Assembly: GCA_947176425.1 (NCBI GenBank)
Contig: CAMWQV010000023.1
Span: forward strand, 1-11,655
Reading direction: 5' to 3'
From: an uncultured Clostridia bacterium
Lineage (GTDB): Bacteria > Bacillota > Clostridia > Oscillospirales > Oscillospiraceae
DNA length: 11,655 bases
Below are positions 1 to 6,667 of the stretch, piece by piece. Both the position numbers and the translations under genes were made by a program. The notes under the pieces are model-generated. The model saw only the letters and a list, made by a program, of their open reading frames with translations, was not told the DNA's origin and ran no database searches. How positions within the stretch are numbered: position 1 is the first letter of the stretch; each line of letters opens with the position of its first letter.

Positions 1-2
1 AT

Positions 3-953
3 CCCTGCTATCTCTTTGCGGAAGACGGCGCCCAGCTGGAAACAGTCTGGACCGAACCCGGCGGCGTTATGACCATGCAGCAGGTCCCCGGCACCGACGG
101 CCAGTTCCTGGCTACCCATAAATTCTATTCCCCCAACGATTCCAAAGAAGCAAAAATCGTGATTGTCACCCCCAAGGGAAAAGATAACTGGGATATTCGT
201 ACCCTGTGCAGCGCGCCGTTTGTCCATCGTTTCGGCATCCTGAACCGGAACGGCGTCAATTATCTGCTGGTCTGCTGCCTGAAATCCGACCATGAGTATA
301 AAGAAGACTGGCGTTATCCCGGCGCGTGCTTTGCGGCGGTCCTGCCTGCCGACCTGTCCGGCTTTGACGAGGAACATCCCCTCCAGCTGACCAAGATTAA
401 AGACGGTATGCTGAAAAACCACGGCTATTCCCGCATCGAGATTGACGGTCATGATGCCGCTGTTGTGGGCTGTGAGGAGGGCACGTACGTCTTTACGCCC
501 CCCGAATCGCCTGACAAGTCCTGGGAGATCAAGCACATCTGCGGCGTGCCGTCCAGCGACTCCGTCCTGATTGATTTTGACGGCGACGGCAAGCTGGAAC
601 TGGGAACCATCAGCCCCTTCCACGGCAATTCCCTGACTATTTACCACCTGGACCAGCACGGCAATTATGTCCCCCAGTGGAAATATCCCGTTCCGGAGTC
701 CGAGACCGAGATGATCCACGCTACCTGGGCAGGAATGCTGCTAGGCAAAGCCACCTGGGCCGTCGGCTGGCGCAAGGGTACGAAAAATACCATTGCCATC
801 ACTTGGCAGGACGGCGCATATCAGGTCGAGTTCATCGATAAAGACACCGGCTGCGCGAACCTGATGCATTTTGTGAATAAAGACGGAAAAGACGTTCTTG
901 TCGGTACGAACCGTGAGATCGACGAGGTCGCCATGTATACCATTACTGAATAA
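3..953 (+). CDS. FG-GAP/VCBS-like hypothetical protein, 5'-truncated
   Basis: The reading frame is open from base 3 without a stop, so the gene starts before the window and the internal ATG at 69 is probably not its start. About 316 residues are visible. I do not recognise a named family. The sequence has alternating short beta-strand-like segments and one clear FG-GAP/VCBS-type motif, DFDGDGKLELG (in the codons near 574-606), the Ca-binding-loop pattern seen in beta-propeller repeats. Tryptophans and GxD/NxD turns recur, consistent with a propeller. No membrane segment or signal is visible in the part present. Its stop lies 18 bases before araD, so it is almost certainly the upstream member of the pentose operon. 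It might be a sugar-sensing, lyase-like or structural propeller protein, but function is unassigned. Reality of the gene is near certain; the family call is tentative. Confidence 0.8.
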   Translation, partial: PCYLFAEDGAQLETVWTEPGGVMTMQQVPGTDGQFLATHKFYSPNDSKEAKIVIVTPKGKDNWDIRTLCSAPFVHRFGILNRNGVNYLLVCCLKSDHEYKEDWRYPGACFAAVLPADLSGFDEEHPLQLTKIKDGMLKNHGYSRIEIDGHDAAVVGCEEGTYVFTPPESPDKSWEIKHICGVPSSDSVLIDFDGDGKLELGTISPFHGNSLTIYHLDQHGNYVPQWKYPVPESETEMIHATWAGMLLGKATWAVGWRKGTKNTIAITWQDGAYQVEFIDKDTGCANLMHFVNKDGKDVLVGTNREIDEVAMYTITE

Positions 954-971
954 AAAGGGAGAAGAACAATT

Positions 972-1670
972 ATGCTGGAAGAACTGAAAGTCAAGGTCTA
1001 TGAAGCGAATATGGAACTGCCGAAACGGAACCTTGTGACGTATACCTGGGGCAACGTCAGCGGCATTGACCGGGAGAAGGGTCTGTTTGTAATTAAGCCG
1101 TCGGGCGTAGAGTACGAGGACCTGAAACCGGAAGATCTGGTCGTTATGGACCTGGACGGCAACAAGGTGGAGGGCGATATGAATCCTTCCTCCGATACGA
1201 AAACCCATTTGATCCTGTACCGCGCTTTCCCGAAAATCGGCGGCATCGTCCACACCCACAGCCCCCACGCGGTGGCATGGGCGCAGGCCGGACGGGATAT
1301 CCCGGCTTACGGCACAACCCACGCGGATTACTTCTATGGCCCCGTCCCCTGCGCCCGGAACCTGACCCCCGAGGAAATCGAGGCGGACTATGAGACGAAT
1401 ACCGGCCATGTTATCGTTGAGACGTTCAGTACCCGCGGGATTGATCCCACCCATGTCCCCGCCGTGATCTGCCGCAACCACGGTCCCTTTACCTGGGGCA
1501 AAGACGCGGCGCAGGCGGTGTATCACTCTGTCGTTCTGGAGGAAGTGGCCAAGATGAGTATGTTCACTGAAGCCATCAATCCAAAAGTCGGTCCGGCTCC
1601 CCAGTGCATCCAGGACAAGCATTTTATGCGCAAGCATGGGCCGAACGCTTACTACGGCCAGTCTAAATAA
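972..1670 (+). CDS. araD: L-ribulose-5-phosphate 4-epimerase
   Basis: Class II aldolase/adducin-family epimerase of 232 residues, the normal AraD length. It interconverts L-ribulose 5-phosphate and D-xylulose 5-phosphate in the cytoplasm, the last step of L-arabinose catabolism before the pentose phosphate pathway. The zinc ligands known from E. coli AraD are present with a one-residue offset: D75 (SSDTKTH), H94 and H96 (VHTHSPHA), and H170 (CRNHGPF). The catalytic acid/base pair corresponds to D119 (THADYF) and Y228 near the C-terminus. The phosphate-site segments GNVSG (27-31) and KPSG (42-45) are intact. A GGGAGAAG ribosome site precedes the ATG. It sits 18 bases after the FG-GAP-like gene and 16 before the transketolase N-half, clearly one operon. 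A relative acting on another phosphosugar cannot be excluded, but the HADYFYGPVPCAR stretch is typical AraD. Confidence 0.95.
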   Translation: MLEELKVKVYEANMELPKRNLVTYTWGNVSGIDREKGLFVIKPSGVEYEDLKPEDLVVMDLDGNKVEGDMNPSSDTKTHLILYRAFPKIGGIVHTHSPHAVAWAQAGRDIPAYGTTHADYFYGPVPCARNLTPEEIEADYETNTGHVIVETFSTRGIDPTHVPAVICRNHGPFTWGKDAAQAVYHSVVLEEVAKMSMFTEAINPKVGPAPQCIQDKHFMRKHGPNAYYGQSK

Positions 1671-1686
1671 ATAAGGAGGAATACAC

Positions 1687-2535
1687 ATGACTTCTGACGA
1701 AAAGAAAGCCCTGCAATTGACGGCTGTCAAGGTGCGGGAGGGAATCCTGACCAGTACCCACGGCGCGAAAGCGGGACATCCCGGCGGCAGTCTGTCCGCG
1801 GCGGACCTGTTCACGTACCTGTATTTCAAAGAAATGCGGATCGACCCCAAAAATCCCCGCTGGGAAGACCGTGACCGCTTTGTCCTTTCCAAAGGCCATA
1901 CCGCGCCCGGCCTGTACGCGGCTCTCGCAAATCGCGGCTTTTTCTCCGTGGACGCGCTGCCCACCCTGCGCCATATTGACTCCTTCTTGCAGGGCCACCC
2001 GAATATGAACACAGTCCCCGGTGTGGATATGTCCACCGGCTCTTTAGGCCAGGGACTTTCCGCCGCCGCCGGTATGGCGAAGGGTGCGAAATTTCTGGGC
2101 AAAGATGTGAATGTCTATTCCCTGCTGGGCGACGGCGAACTGGCAGAGGGCCAGATTTGGGAAGCAACCATGTTCGCCGCCCACTATAAACTGGACAATC
2201 TCTGCATCATCGCGGATATCAACGGCCTGCAAATTGACGGCCGTACCTGCGACGTGATGAACACCGAGCCTGTAGACGCCAAGTTCGAGGCGTTCGGCTG
2301 CCACGTCATCAAGATTAACGGTCATGATTTCGACGACATCGCCGCGGCCTTTGAGAAATTCCACGCCAACAAGGGAACCGGCAAGCCGACCGCAATCCTG
2401 ATGAAGACCACAAAGGGCAAGGGCGTCTCCTATATGGAGGACAACGCCGGATGGCACGGCAAGGCGCCGAATGATGAAGAATATGCCAAAGGTATGGCGG
2501 AACTGGCTGCGGCCCGTGCCGCATTGGAGGTGTAA
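1687..2535 (+). CDS. Transketolase, N-terminal (TPP-binding) subunit
   Basis: This 282-residue protein is the pyrophosphate-binding half of a split transketolase; the other half is the next gene. Together they transfer two-carbon ketol units, for example from D-xylulose 5-phosphate to ribose 5-phosphate or erythrose 4-phosphate. Visible motifs are GHPGGS (30-35, His31), SKGHTAPGLYAAL (68-80, His71), QGHP (102-105), the TGSLGQGLS stretch (117-125), and the thiamine diphosphate/Mg motif that begins GDGELAEG (148-155) and ends at DINGLQIDG (177-185). Single-chain transketolases are about 650-670 residues; two-gene forms like this are common in Clostridia and archaea. The start has AAGGAGGA 8-9 bases upstream. 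Its stop is two bases before the C-half start and the partner's ribosome site lies inside its last codons, so the two are translationally coupled. Its neighbours araD and rpe make its donor substrate. Confidence 0.94.
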   Translation: MTSDEKKALQLTAVKVREGILTSTHGAKAGHPGGSLSAADLFTYLYFKEMRIDPKNPRWEDRDRFVLSKGHTAPGLYAALANRGFFSVDALPTLRHIDSFLQGHPNMNTVPGVDMSTGSLGQGLSAAAGMAKGAKFLGKDVNVYSLLGDGELAEGQIWEATMFAAHYKLDNLCIIADINGLQIDGRTCDVMNTEPVDAKFEAFGCHVIKINGHDFDDIAAAFEKFHANKGTGKPTAILMKTTKGKGVSYMEDNAGWHGKAPNDEEYAKGMAELAAARAALEV

Positions 2536-2537
2536 TC

Positions 2538-3479
2538 ATGGCTGAAATGAAGAAAGTCGCTACCCGCGACAGCTACGGCAACGCCCTGAAAGAACTGGGC
2601 GCGGCTGCCCCGAATCTCGTCGTTCTGGACGCGGACCTTGCCGGCGCAACCAAAACCGGTACGTTCCAGAAAGCATATCCGGAGCGTCATTTTGACTGCG
2701 GTATCGCTGAGGCGAATATGATTAACGTCGCTGCGGGTCTTTCCACAATGGGTCTGGTGCCGTTTGCAGCAACGTTTGCGATGTTTGCCGCCGGACGTGC
2801 CTATGAGCAGGTCCGCAATACCATCGGATATCCCCATCTGAACGTGAAAATCGGCGCGACCCACGGCGGCATCTCCGTCGGTGAGGACGGCGCGTCCCAT
2901 CAGTGCTGTGAAGATTTTGCGTTGATGCGCACCATCCCCGGCATGACCGTCATGTGTCCGGCTGACGATGTGGAGGCCCGCGCAATGGTGAAAGCCGCCT
3001 ATGAGATGGACGGTCCGGTTTATATGCGTTTCGGACGTGCCGCGACTCCTGTTTTCCATGAGGAAGGCTTCAACTTCCAGATCGGCAAAGGGGAAGTGCT
3101 GCAAGACGGCACGGATGTCGCCATTATTGCAACCGGCATCATGGTCCCCGAGGCCATTGAAGCAGGCAAGACGCTGGCGGAAGCCGGTATCTCCGCCCGT
3201 GTGATCAACATGGCGACCATTAAACCCTTAGATGAAGAACTGGTGCTGAAAGCCGCCAAAGAGTGCGGCAAGATCGTGACCGTTGAGGAACACAGCGTCA
3301 TCGGCGGTCTGGGCGAGGCGGTCTGCTCCGTTCTGGCGGAGAAATGCCCCGTGCCGGTGAAGCGCGTCGGCGTCAATGACGAGTTCGGACATTCCGGACC
3401 CGCCGCCGCGCTGCTGAAAGCGTTCGGCCTCTGTGCGGACAATATCGTTGCGCAGACTAAAACTTTACTTGGTAAATAA
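2538..3479 (+). CDS. Transketolase, C-terminal subunit
   Basis: This 313-residue protein contains the pyrimidine-binding domain followed by the transketolase C-terminal domain, completing the split enzyme. The catalytic glutamate that activates thiamine diphosphate is E58 in GIAEANM. The pyrimidine-domain signature GATHGGISVGEDGASHQ follows around residues 105-122, and PVYMRFGR is typical of this half. The C-terminal domain (about 185-313) has the standard IIATG, INMATIKPLD and VEEHSVIGGLG blocks. The GGAGGTG ribosome site overlaps the 3' end of the N-half. A strong intrinsic terminator begins 12 bases after its stop, so much transcription probably ends here. A DXS-like or other TPP enzyme is unlikely because both halves match transketolase motif order. 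Confidence 0.94.
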   Translation: MAEMKKVATRDSYGNALKELGAAAPNLVVLDADLAGATKTGTFQKAYPERHFDCGIAEANMINVAAGLSTMGLVPFAATFAMFAAGRAYEQVRNTIGYPHLNVKIGATHGGISVGEDGASHQCCEDFALMRTIPGMTVMCPADDVEARAMVKAAYEMDGPVYMRFGRAATPVFHEEGFNFQIGKGEVLQDGTDVAIIATGIMVPEAIEAGKTLAEAGISARVINMATIKPLDEELVLKAAKECGKIVTVEEHSVIGGLGEAVCSVLAEKCPVPVKRVGVNDEFGHSGPAAALLKAFGLCADNIVAQTKTLLGK

Positions 3480-3490
3480 TCCCTCAAAAG

Positions 3491-3530
3491 TCCATGAGGC
3501 ACGGGCGGCACCGTGCCTCATGGATTTTTT
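3491..3530 (+). terminator. Strong intrinsic terminator after transketolase
   Basis: A perfect 14-bp stem (3491-3504 with 3511-3524) closes a six-base loop GCGGCA and is followed immediately by TTTTTT (3525-3530). It separates the araD-transketolase genes from rpe. Because rpe starts only 27 bases further on, with no obvious promoter between, rpe is probably expressed by read-through at a lower level, or the stem also acts to protect mRNA. Confidence 0.9.
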
Positions 3531-3557
3531 ATTGCTGATAAGAAAGGTTGTTGTGTT

Positions 3558-4211
3558 ATGACAAAATTAAGCCCGTCGGTGCTGTCCGCCGACTTTGCGA
3601 AGCTGGGGGCGGACTGCCGCGCTGTATTGGACGCAGGCGCGGATATGATTCATTTTGACGTGATGGATGGTCATTTTGTGAATAATCTCAGTTTTGGGCT
3701 TCCGGTTCTGGAGGGACTGCGGAAAGCGCTGCCCGACGCTTTTTTTGACGTGCATCTGATGATTACGGACCCCTTGGCCTATGTGGGAGAGTTCGCCGCC
3801 GCCGGAGCAAGCTGCATTACGTTCCATGTGGAGGCGAACAGCGATATTGCGGCGACTATTGCGGCAATCCGTGCGCTTGACTGCGGCGCGGGACTGTCGC
3901 TGAACCCTGTGACCCCTGTAGAGTCTCTGTTCCCCTATCTGGACGATCTGGCGCTGGTGCTGGTCATGGGCGTGACTCCGGGCCACGGCGGACAGCCCTT
4001 CCAGCCCTCTGCGTTAGAAAAGCTTCGGAAACTCCGCAGTGAATGCCAACGCCGGGGCATTCATCCGGACCTCTCTGTTGACGGCGGCGTCAAATATGCC
4101 ACAACCGCGCCGCTCTGCGTGGAAGCGGGCGCGACGGTCCTAGTAGCGGGCAGCGCGGTATTCTGCGCGGAAGATATCGCCGCCGCAGTGCGTGAATTTA
4201 AGAGTCTTTGA
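3558..4211 (+). CDS. rpe: Ribulose-phosphate 3-epimerase
   Basis: TIM-barrel enzyme of 217 residues that interconverts D-ribulose 5-phosphate and D-xylulose 5-phosphate. I chose the ATG at 3558 because AGAAAGG lies about 10 bases upstream, MTKLSPSVLSADF is the classical Rpe N-terminus, and an upstream in-frame GTG (3513) falls inside the terminator hairpin. Metal and catalytic residues are in place: H32 and D34 in HFDVMDGHFV, H66 in DVHLMI, and D175 in LSVDGGV. The phosphate-gripping loop reads VMGVTPGHGGQPF (136-148), where most family members have VNPGFGGQ; the Phe-to-His change at 143 is unusual. The end overlaps the possible start of the next gene. A hexulose-6-phosphate (allulose) epimerase is the main alternative because of the loop variation, but context with araD and transketolase favours Rpe. 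Confidence 0.9.
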   Translation: MTKLSPSVLSADFAKLGADCRAVLDAGADMIHFDVMDGHFVNNLSFGLPVLEGLRKALPDAFFDVHLMITDPLAYVGEFAAAGASCITFHVEANSDIAATIAAIRALDCGAGLSLNPVTPVESLFPYLDDLALVLVMGVTPGHGGQPFQPSALEKLRKLRSECQRRGIHPDLSVDGGVKYATTAPLCVEAGATVLVAGSAVFCAEDIAAAVREFKSL

Positions 4212-4213
4212 TA

Positions 4214-4768
4214 ATGGCGGAGAAAAATCGCTCAAAAGGACCGTTCACAGCGAATTTCACCTATACAGATGATATATTGCAGGATTTTGCGGCGGTCTAC
4301 CAGCTCAAAAAGAAAGTTCCGCCCATGACCCGTGTTATTTGCGCCGTGCTGGGAATTGCCGGGGCGGTCTATTTTGGATACGCACTCTATGTGGACGGCC
4401 TCAGCGTGGCGCGAATCGGGTATCTTGTCGGATGTTCGCTTCTGCTGCTGGTGGCGGTTTCCGGCGGACGGGACCGCAATGACGGCACGATTGAGAAATA
4501 CAAAAAGCATTATGCCGGTCGCAAAGTCGAATTTCGGATTGATGAGGACGGCGTTTGGATGCAGCTGGAGAAGCAGAAAAATCAGGCGCACAGTAAATTT
4601 AATCAGATATATGGATTATATGAAACCCCAAAATGTTTCTATTTCGTGATACAGGGCAAAGCGTATTATATTGTATCGAAACAATCTGTCAGTGGCGGAC
4701 CGGCTGAGGACCTGGCCGCTTATATGCAGAAGCGGTGCAAAAAGACGTTCCTGCACTATGACGTATAA
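4214..4768 (+). CDS. YcxB-like membrane protein
   Basis: Protein of 184 residues from the ATG at 4214, two bases after the rpe stop; a TTG at 4208 overlapping that stop is an alternative. Only a weak AAGAG precedes it, so translation is probably coupled to rpe. Layout: a soluble N-terminal segment, two hydrophobic helices at about residues 40-58 and 64-79 (RVICAVLGIAGAVYFGYAL and a leucine-rich second segment), then a soluble beta-rich C-terminal domain with FRIDEDGVWMQ, FNQIYGLYET and FYFVIQGKAYYIV. That arrangement of two helices plus a PH-like C-terminal domain matches the YcxB-like family of Firmicutes, whose function is not established. Nothing suggests a role in sugar metabolism; it may simply ride on the rpe transcript. 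A terminator begins directly after its stop. Confidence 0.72.
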   Translation: MAEKNRSKGPFTANFTYTDDILQDFAAVYQLKKKVPPMTRVICAVLGIAGAVYFGYALYVDGLSVARIGYLVGCSLLLLVAVSGGRDRNDGTIEKYKKHYAGRKVEFRIDEDGVWMQLEKQKNQAHSKFNQIYGLYETPKCFYFVIQGKAYYIVSKQSVSGGPAEDLAAYMQKRCKKTFLHYDV

Positions 4769-4810
4769 AACTTCCGCCGGTAATCCTGGAAACCGGCGGA
4801 AGTTTTTTGA
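4769..4810 (+). terminator. Intrinsic terminator between convergent genes
   Basis: A perfect 12-bp stem AACTTCCGCCGG (4769-4780) pairs with 4793-4804 and is followed by TTTTTT overlapping the stem end. On the minus strand the same stem is followed by TTTTA, so it may also stop transcription coming from the anti-sigma gene. It marks the end of the plus-strand operon. Confidence 0.88.
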
Positions 4811-4851
4811 TTTATAAGAAAGAGAAATAGGTTTGTACAGACAGTCCTGTC

Positions 4852-5745
4852 TTAGTTATCAACTAAAAAAATCGGTTCATCTGCCGTTTCCGTTTCATTC
4901 ATGTCAGAGGACGGCTCCGCCTCTTCGCTCGTCGTACCGGTGAACCATTCCCGGTCAAAACCGCTCTCGTCCATAAACGCTTCTACAGCTGCGGGATTGG
5001 CCTTGCCGGAGTCCAGCGGCAGGGTAAATAGGGCATGTGGGCCTTCAAACCCCTCTGCAAAGGCAATCGTTCCGTCTTCCTCTACACGGAAAATCTCGCG
5101 GGAGGGTACGCTGCCCTCATAAAAGGCCAGATAGACGGTATGGTCCGCGAACATCTCCAGATTTTGCACATCTAACAGATAGTAATAGAATCCGTCCCGG
5201 TCAAAGCCCTGCGCACCCGCGTCCAGGGTCCAGTTATTCACCGCCCAGGGGACAAAGCCTTTTACCAGAGGCGTCAGGGTATAGTCCATGAATGGGAAGT
5301 CGGGATTGCCCAGCGCGGCGCCGTCCAGCCGTTCCAAGACAACGACGGCATACGTGCGCGCCTGATCGACCTGCTGATTCCAGCTGTCCAGGCCGCTGCC
5401 GGACACCAGTCCCGCCAAAGTCACCCGGTAATCCCCGGTTTCCACACTCTCATTCAGCACCGCGCCCTCCCCGCGCTCAAACGCCTGTGCCAGCAGCGGG
5501 TATCCGGCAAATTCTGCCGCCTGGGACGGGCTCATAAAACGGACCGCGGCATAGGCCGACGCGGTCAGCAGAACGAGTACCGCCGCAGCTGCGGCAATTT
5601 TCATAAACGGTTTTTTCCACATAGTGATACGCTCCTTTTCTGATGTTTCCTGCATGTGACGGCGCAGCAGTTTTTCCGTCCGCTCCTGGAAATCGTCGGA
5701 AAAGGGAAGTCTGTCAACGGCATTTCGGTAGTCGTTCCAGTTCAT
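4852..5745 (-). CDS. Putative anti-sigma factor, single-pass membrane protein
   Basis: Protein of 297 residues. The start at 5745 is supported by GGAGGAG (complement of 5751-5757) and by an ATGA overlap with the sigma gene stop; open frame further upstream is only a shadow of the sigma gene. Residues 1-45 form a charged cytoplasmic segment (MNWNDYRNAVDRLPFSDDF at the start), residues 48-68 an alanine/leucine-rich membrane helix (KIAAAAAVLVLLTASAYAA), and residues 70-297 a large extracytoplasmic domain with many aromatic and acidic residues, ending in an acidic Ser/Glu/Thr tail. This plan and its position directly after an ECF sigma gene are typical of Clostridia membrane-bound anti-sigma factors, including those with DUF4179-like outer domains. 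It would bind its sigma factor on the inside and sense envelope conditions outside. No zinc-binding HxxxCxxC motif is present, so it is not a ZAS-type anti-sigma. Function is inferred from context. Confidence 0.75.
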   Translation of the reverse strand: MNWNDYRNAVDRLPFSDDFQERTEKLLRRHMQETSEKERITMWKKPFMKIAAAAAVLVLLTASAYAAVRFMSPSQAAEFAGYPLLAQAFERGEGAVLNESVETGDYRVTLAGLVSGSGLDSWNQQVDQARTYAVVVLERLDGAALGNPDFPFMDYTLTPLVKGFVPWAVNNWTLDAGAQGFDRDGFYYYLLDVQNLEMFADHTVYLAFYEGSVPSREIFRVEEDGTIAFAEGFEGPHALFTLPLDSGKANPAAVEAFMDESGFDREWFTGTTSEEAEPSSDMNETETADEPIFLVDN

Positions 5746-6221
5746 TCGATCTCCTCCTTCAGCATTTGACGCAGCCGGTCCCGACCGCGGGCCAATCGGG
5801 TTCCAACTGTAGCGGCGGGCAGTCCCAGCAGCTTCCCGATCTCCTGGATGGAATATCCCTCGTAATAGTGGAGGTGTATGACCGCGCCATACTTTTCCGG
5901 AAGGGCCCGGACTGCATACAGCAGCTCGCTCCCCGCCTCCGGCACGGCGGCCTGCTCCGCTTCTTCCAGGGGGACATTCCGTTTCTCCGCACGGCGGCGG
6001 ATATCGCTGGCTCTGTGAAGGGTCGTTCGGATCAGCCAAGCCTTCTCGTGTCCGGCGTCCCGGAACACAACAGGGGAGGACAGCAACCGCAGAAATACCT
6101 CCTGCACCGCGTCTTCCGCGTCACTGACGGAATCCAGCCGGGTGCAGGCCAGATGCAGCAGCATGTCACTGTACTCCCGCACCAGGCGGCAGATGGTTTC
6201 CTCGGTACCAGATGGAACCAT
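5742..6221 (-). CDS. ECF RNA polymerase sigma factor (sigma-70 family)
   Basis: Sigma factor of 159 residues from the ATG at 6221, chosen because GGGAG sits eight bases upstream; a GTG at 6239 would add six residues but has no good ribosome site. Region 2 spans roughly residues 12-75, with the DAEDAVQEVFLRL core and the promoter-melting segment AWLIRTTLHRASDIRRR. Region 4 spans about 105-155: LPEKYGAVIHLHYYEGYSIQEIGKLLGLPAATVGTRL, a typical helix-turn-helix for -35 recognition. Region 3 is absent, as in ECF sigmas. The stop overlaps the ATG of the putative anti-sigma gene (ATGA), giving coupled synthesis. Such pairs are usually autoregulated; I did not find a convincing ECF promoter in the ~130 bases upstream. 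Its target genes are unknown. Confidence 0.92.
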   Translation of the reverse strand: MVPSGTEETICRLVREYSDMLLHLACTRLDSVSDAEDAVQEVFLRLLSSPVVFRDAGHEKAWLIRTTLHRASDIRRRAEKRNVPLEEAEQAAVPEAGSELLYAVRALPEKYGAVIHLHYYEGYSIQEIGKLLGLPAATVGTRLARGRDRLRQMLKEEIE

Positions 6222-6352
6222 GTTCCTCACTCCCTTCACCTATAACACGGCGGAGGAGCCGGATATTTTTCAACTGGTCTGAAATAATTTCTACCTTAAA
6301 CCGTTTGTTTTTTGTGCAATTTGCCGAACTTGCTTATGATATAGTTTTTGAT

Positions 6353-6598
6353 TTAATTTTCAGCGTCCTGCTCGTCAGAGGATATCTCTTTCAGTCTTTT
6401 CTGGTACTGTCTCCAGGAATAGACGCCGAAAACAACAGCCGCCGCCGCGAACAGAACACCGGCAATACAGCATACCGCAGGCGGGAGTGTAGGGTCGCTT
6501 TCTCGGAGGGAGACAAGCTTGACCGCCATATACAGCAGATAAACACATACTGCCGTTTGCAGCAGAAACCGCATATTCGCCTTGTTTTTTTGCTCCAT
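6353..6598 (-). CDS. Small two-pass membrane protein, unknown function
   Basis: Protein of 81 residues starting at the ATG at 6598, preceded by AAAGGA about six bases upstream; a longer frame begins at 6631 but lacks such a site. It begins MEQKNKANMRF, has a hydrophobic segment at about residues 10-28, a short outside loop with RESDPTLPP, a second segment at about 41-57 (CCIAGVLFAAAAVVFGVY), and a charged C-terminal tail ending in DEQDAEN. I do not recognise the family. It lies 69 bases after the sugar permease stop on the same strand, so it may be the last gene of the importer operon or have its own signal. It could be an accessory membrane subunit, but nothing proves this. Confidence 0.65.
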   Translation of the reverse strand: MEQKNKANMRFLLQTAVCVYLLYMAVKLVSLRESDPTLPPAVCCIAGVLFAAAAVVFGVYSWRQYQKRLKEISSDEQDAEN

Positions 6599-6667
6599 AT
6601 CTGTCCTTTCTGTGAAGAGAGCGGCGGACATTCTCAGCCCGCCGCCCGATAATAAGTGAGAAGGGCA

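Noticed and set aside
741..2102. Long minus-strand frame opposite araD and transketolase
   Set aside because: It is the complement of well-conserved genes with clear catalytic motifs, has Pro/Arg/His-rich shadow composition, and no supporting start signal.
4839..4852. Near-palindrome AGACAG-TC-CTGTCT at the end of the anti-sigma gene
   Set aside because: The spacer is too short for a stable hairpin and no U-run follows on the minus strand; the terminator at 4769-4804 explains the boundary better.
6621..6645. GCGGCGG/CCGCCGC inverted repeat between permease and small membrane protein
   Set aside because: It is only seven pairs with an 11-base loop and no U-run, so it is not counted as a terminator, though a weak mRNA stem is possible.
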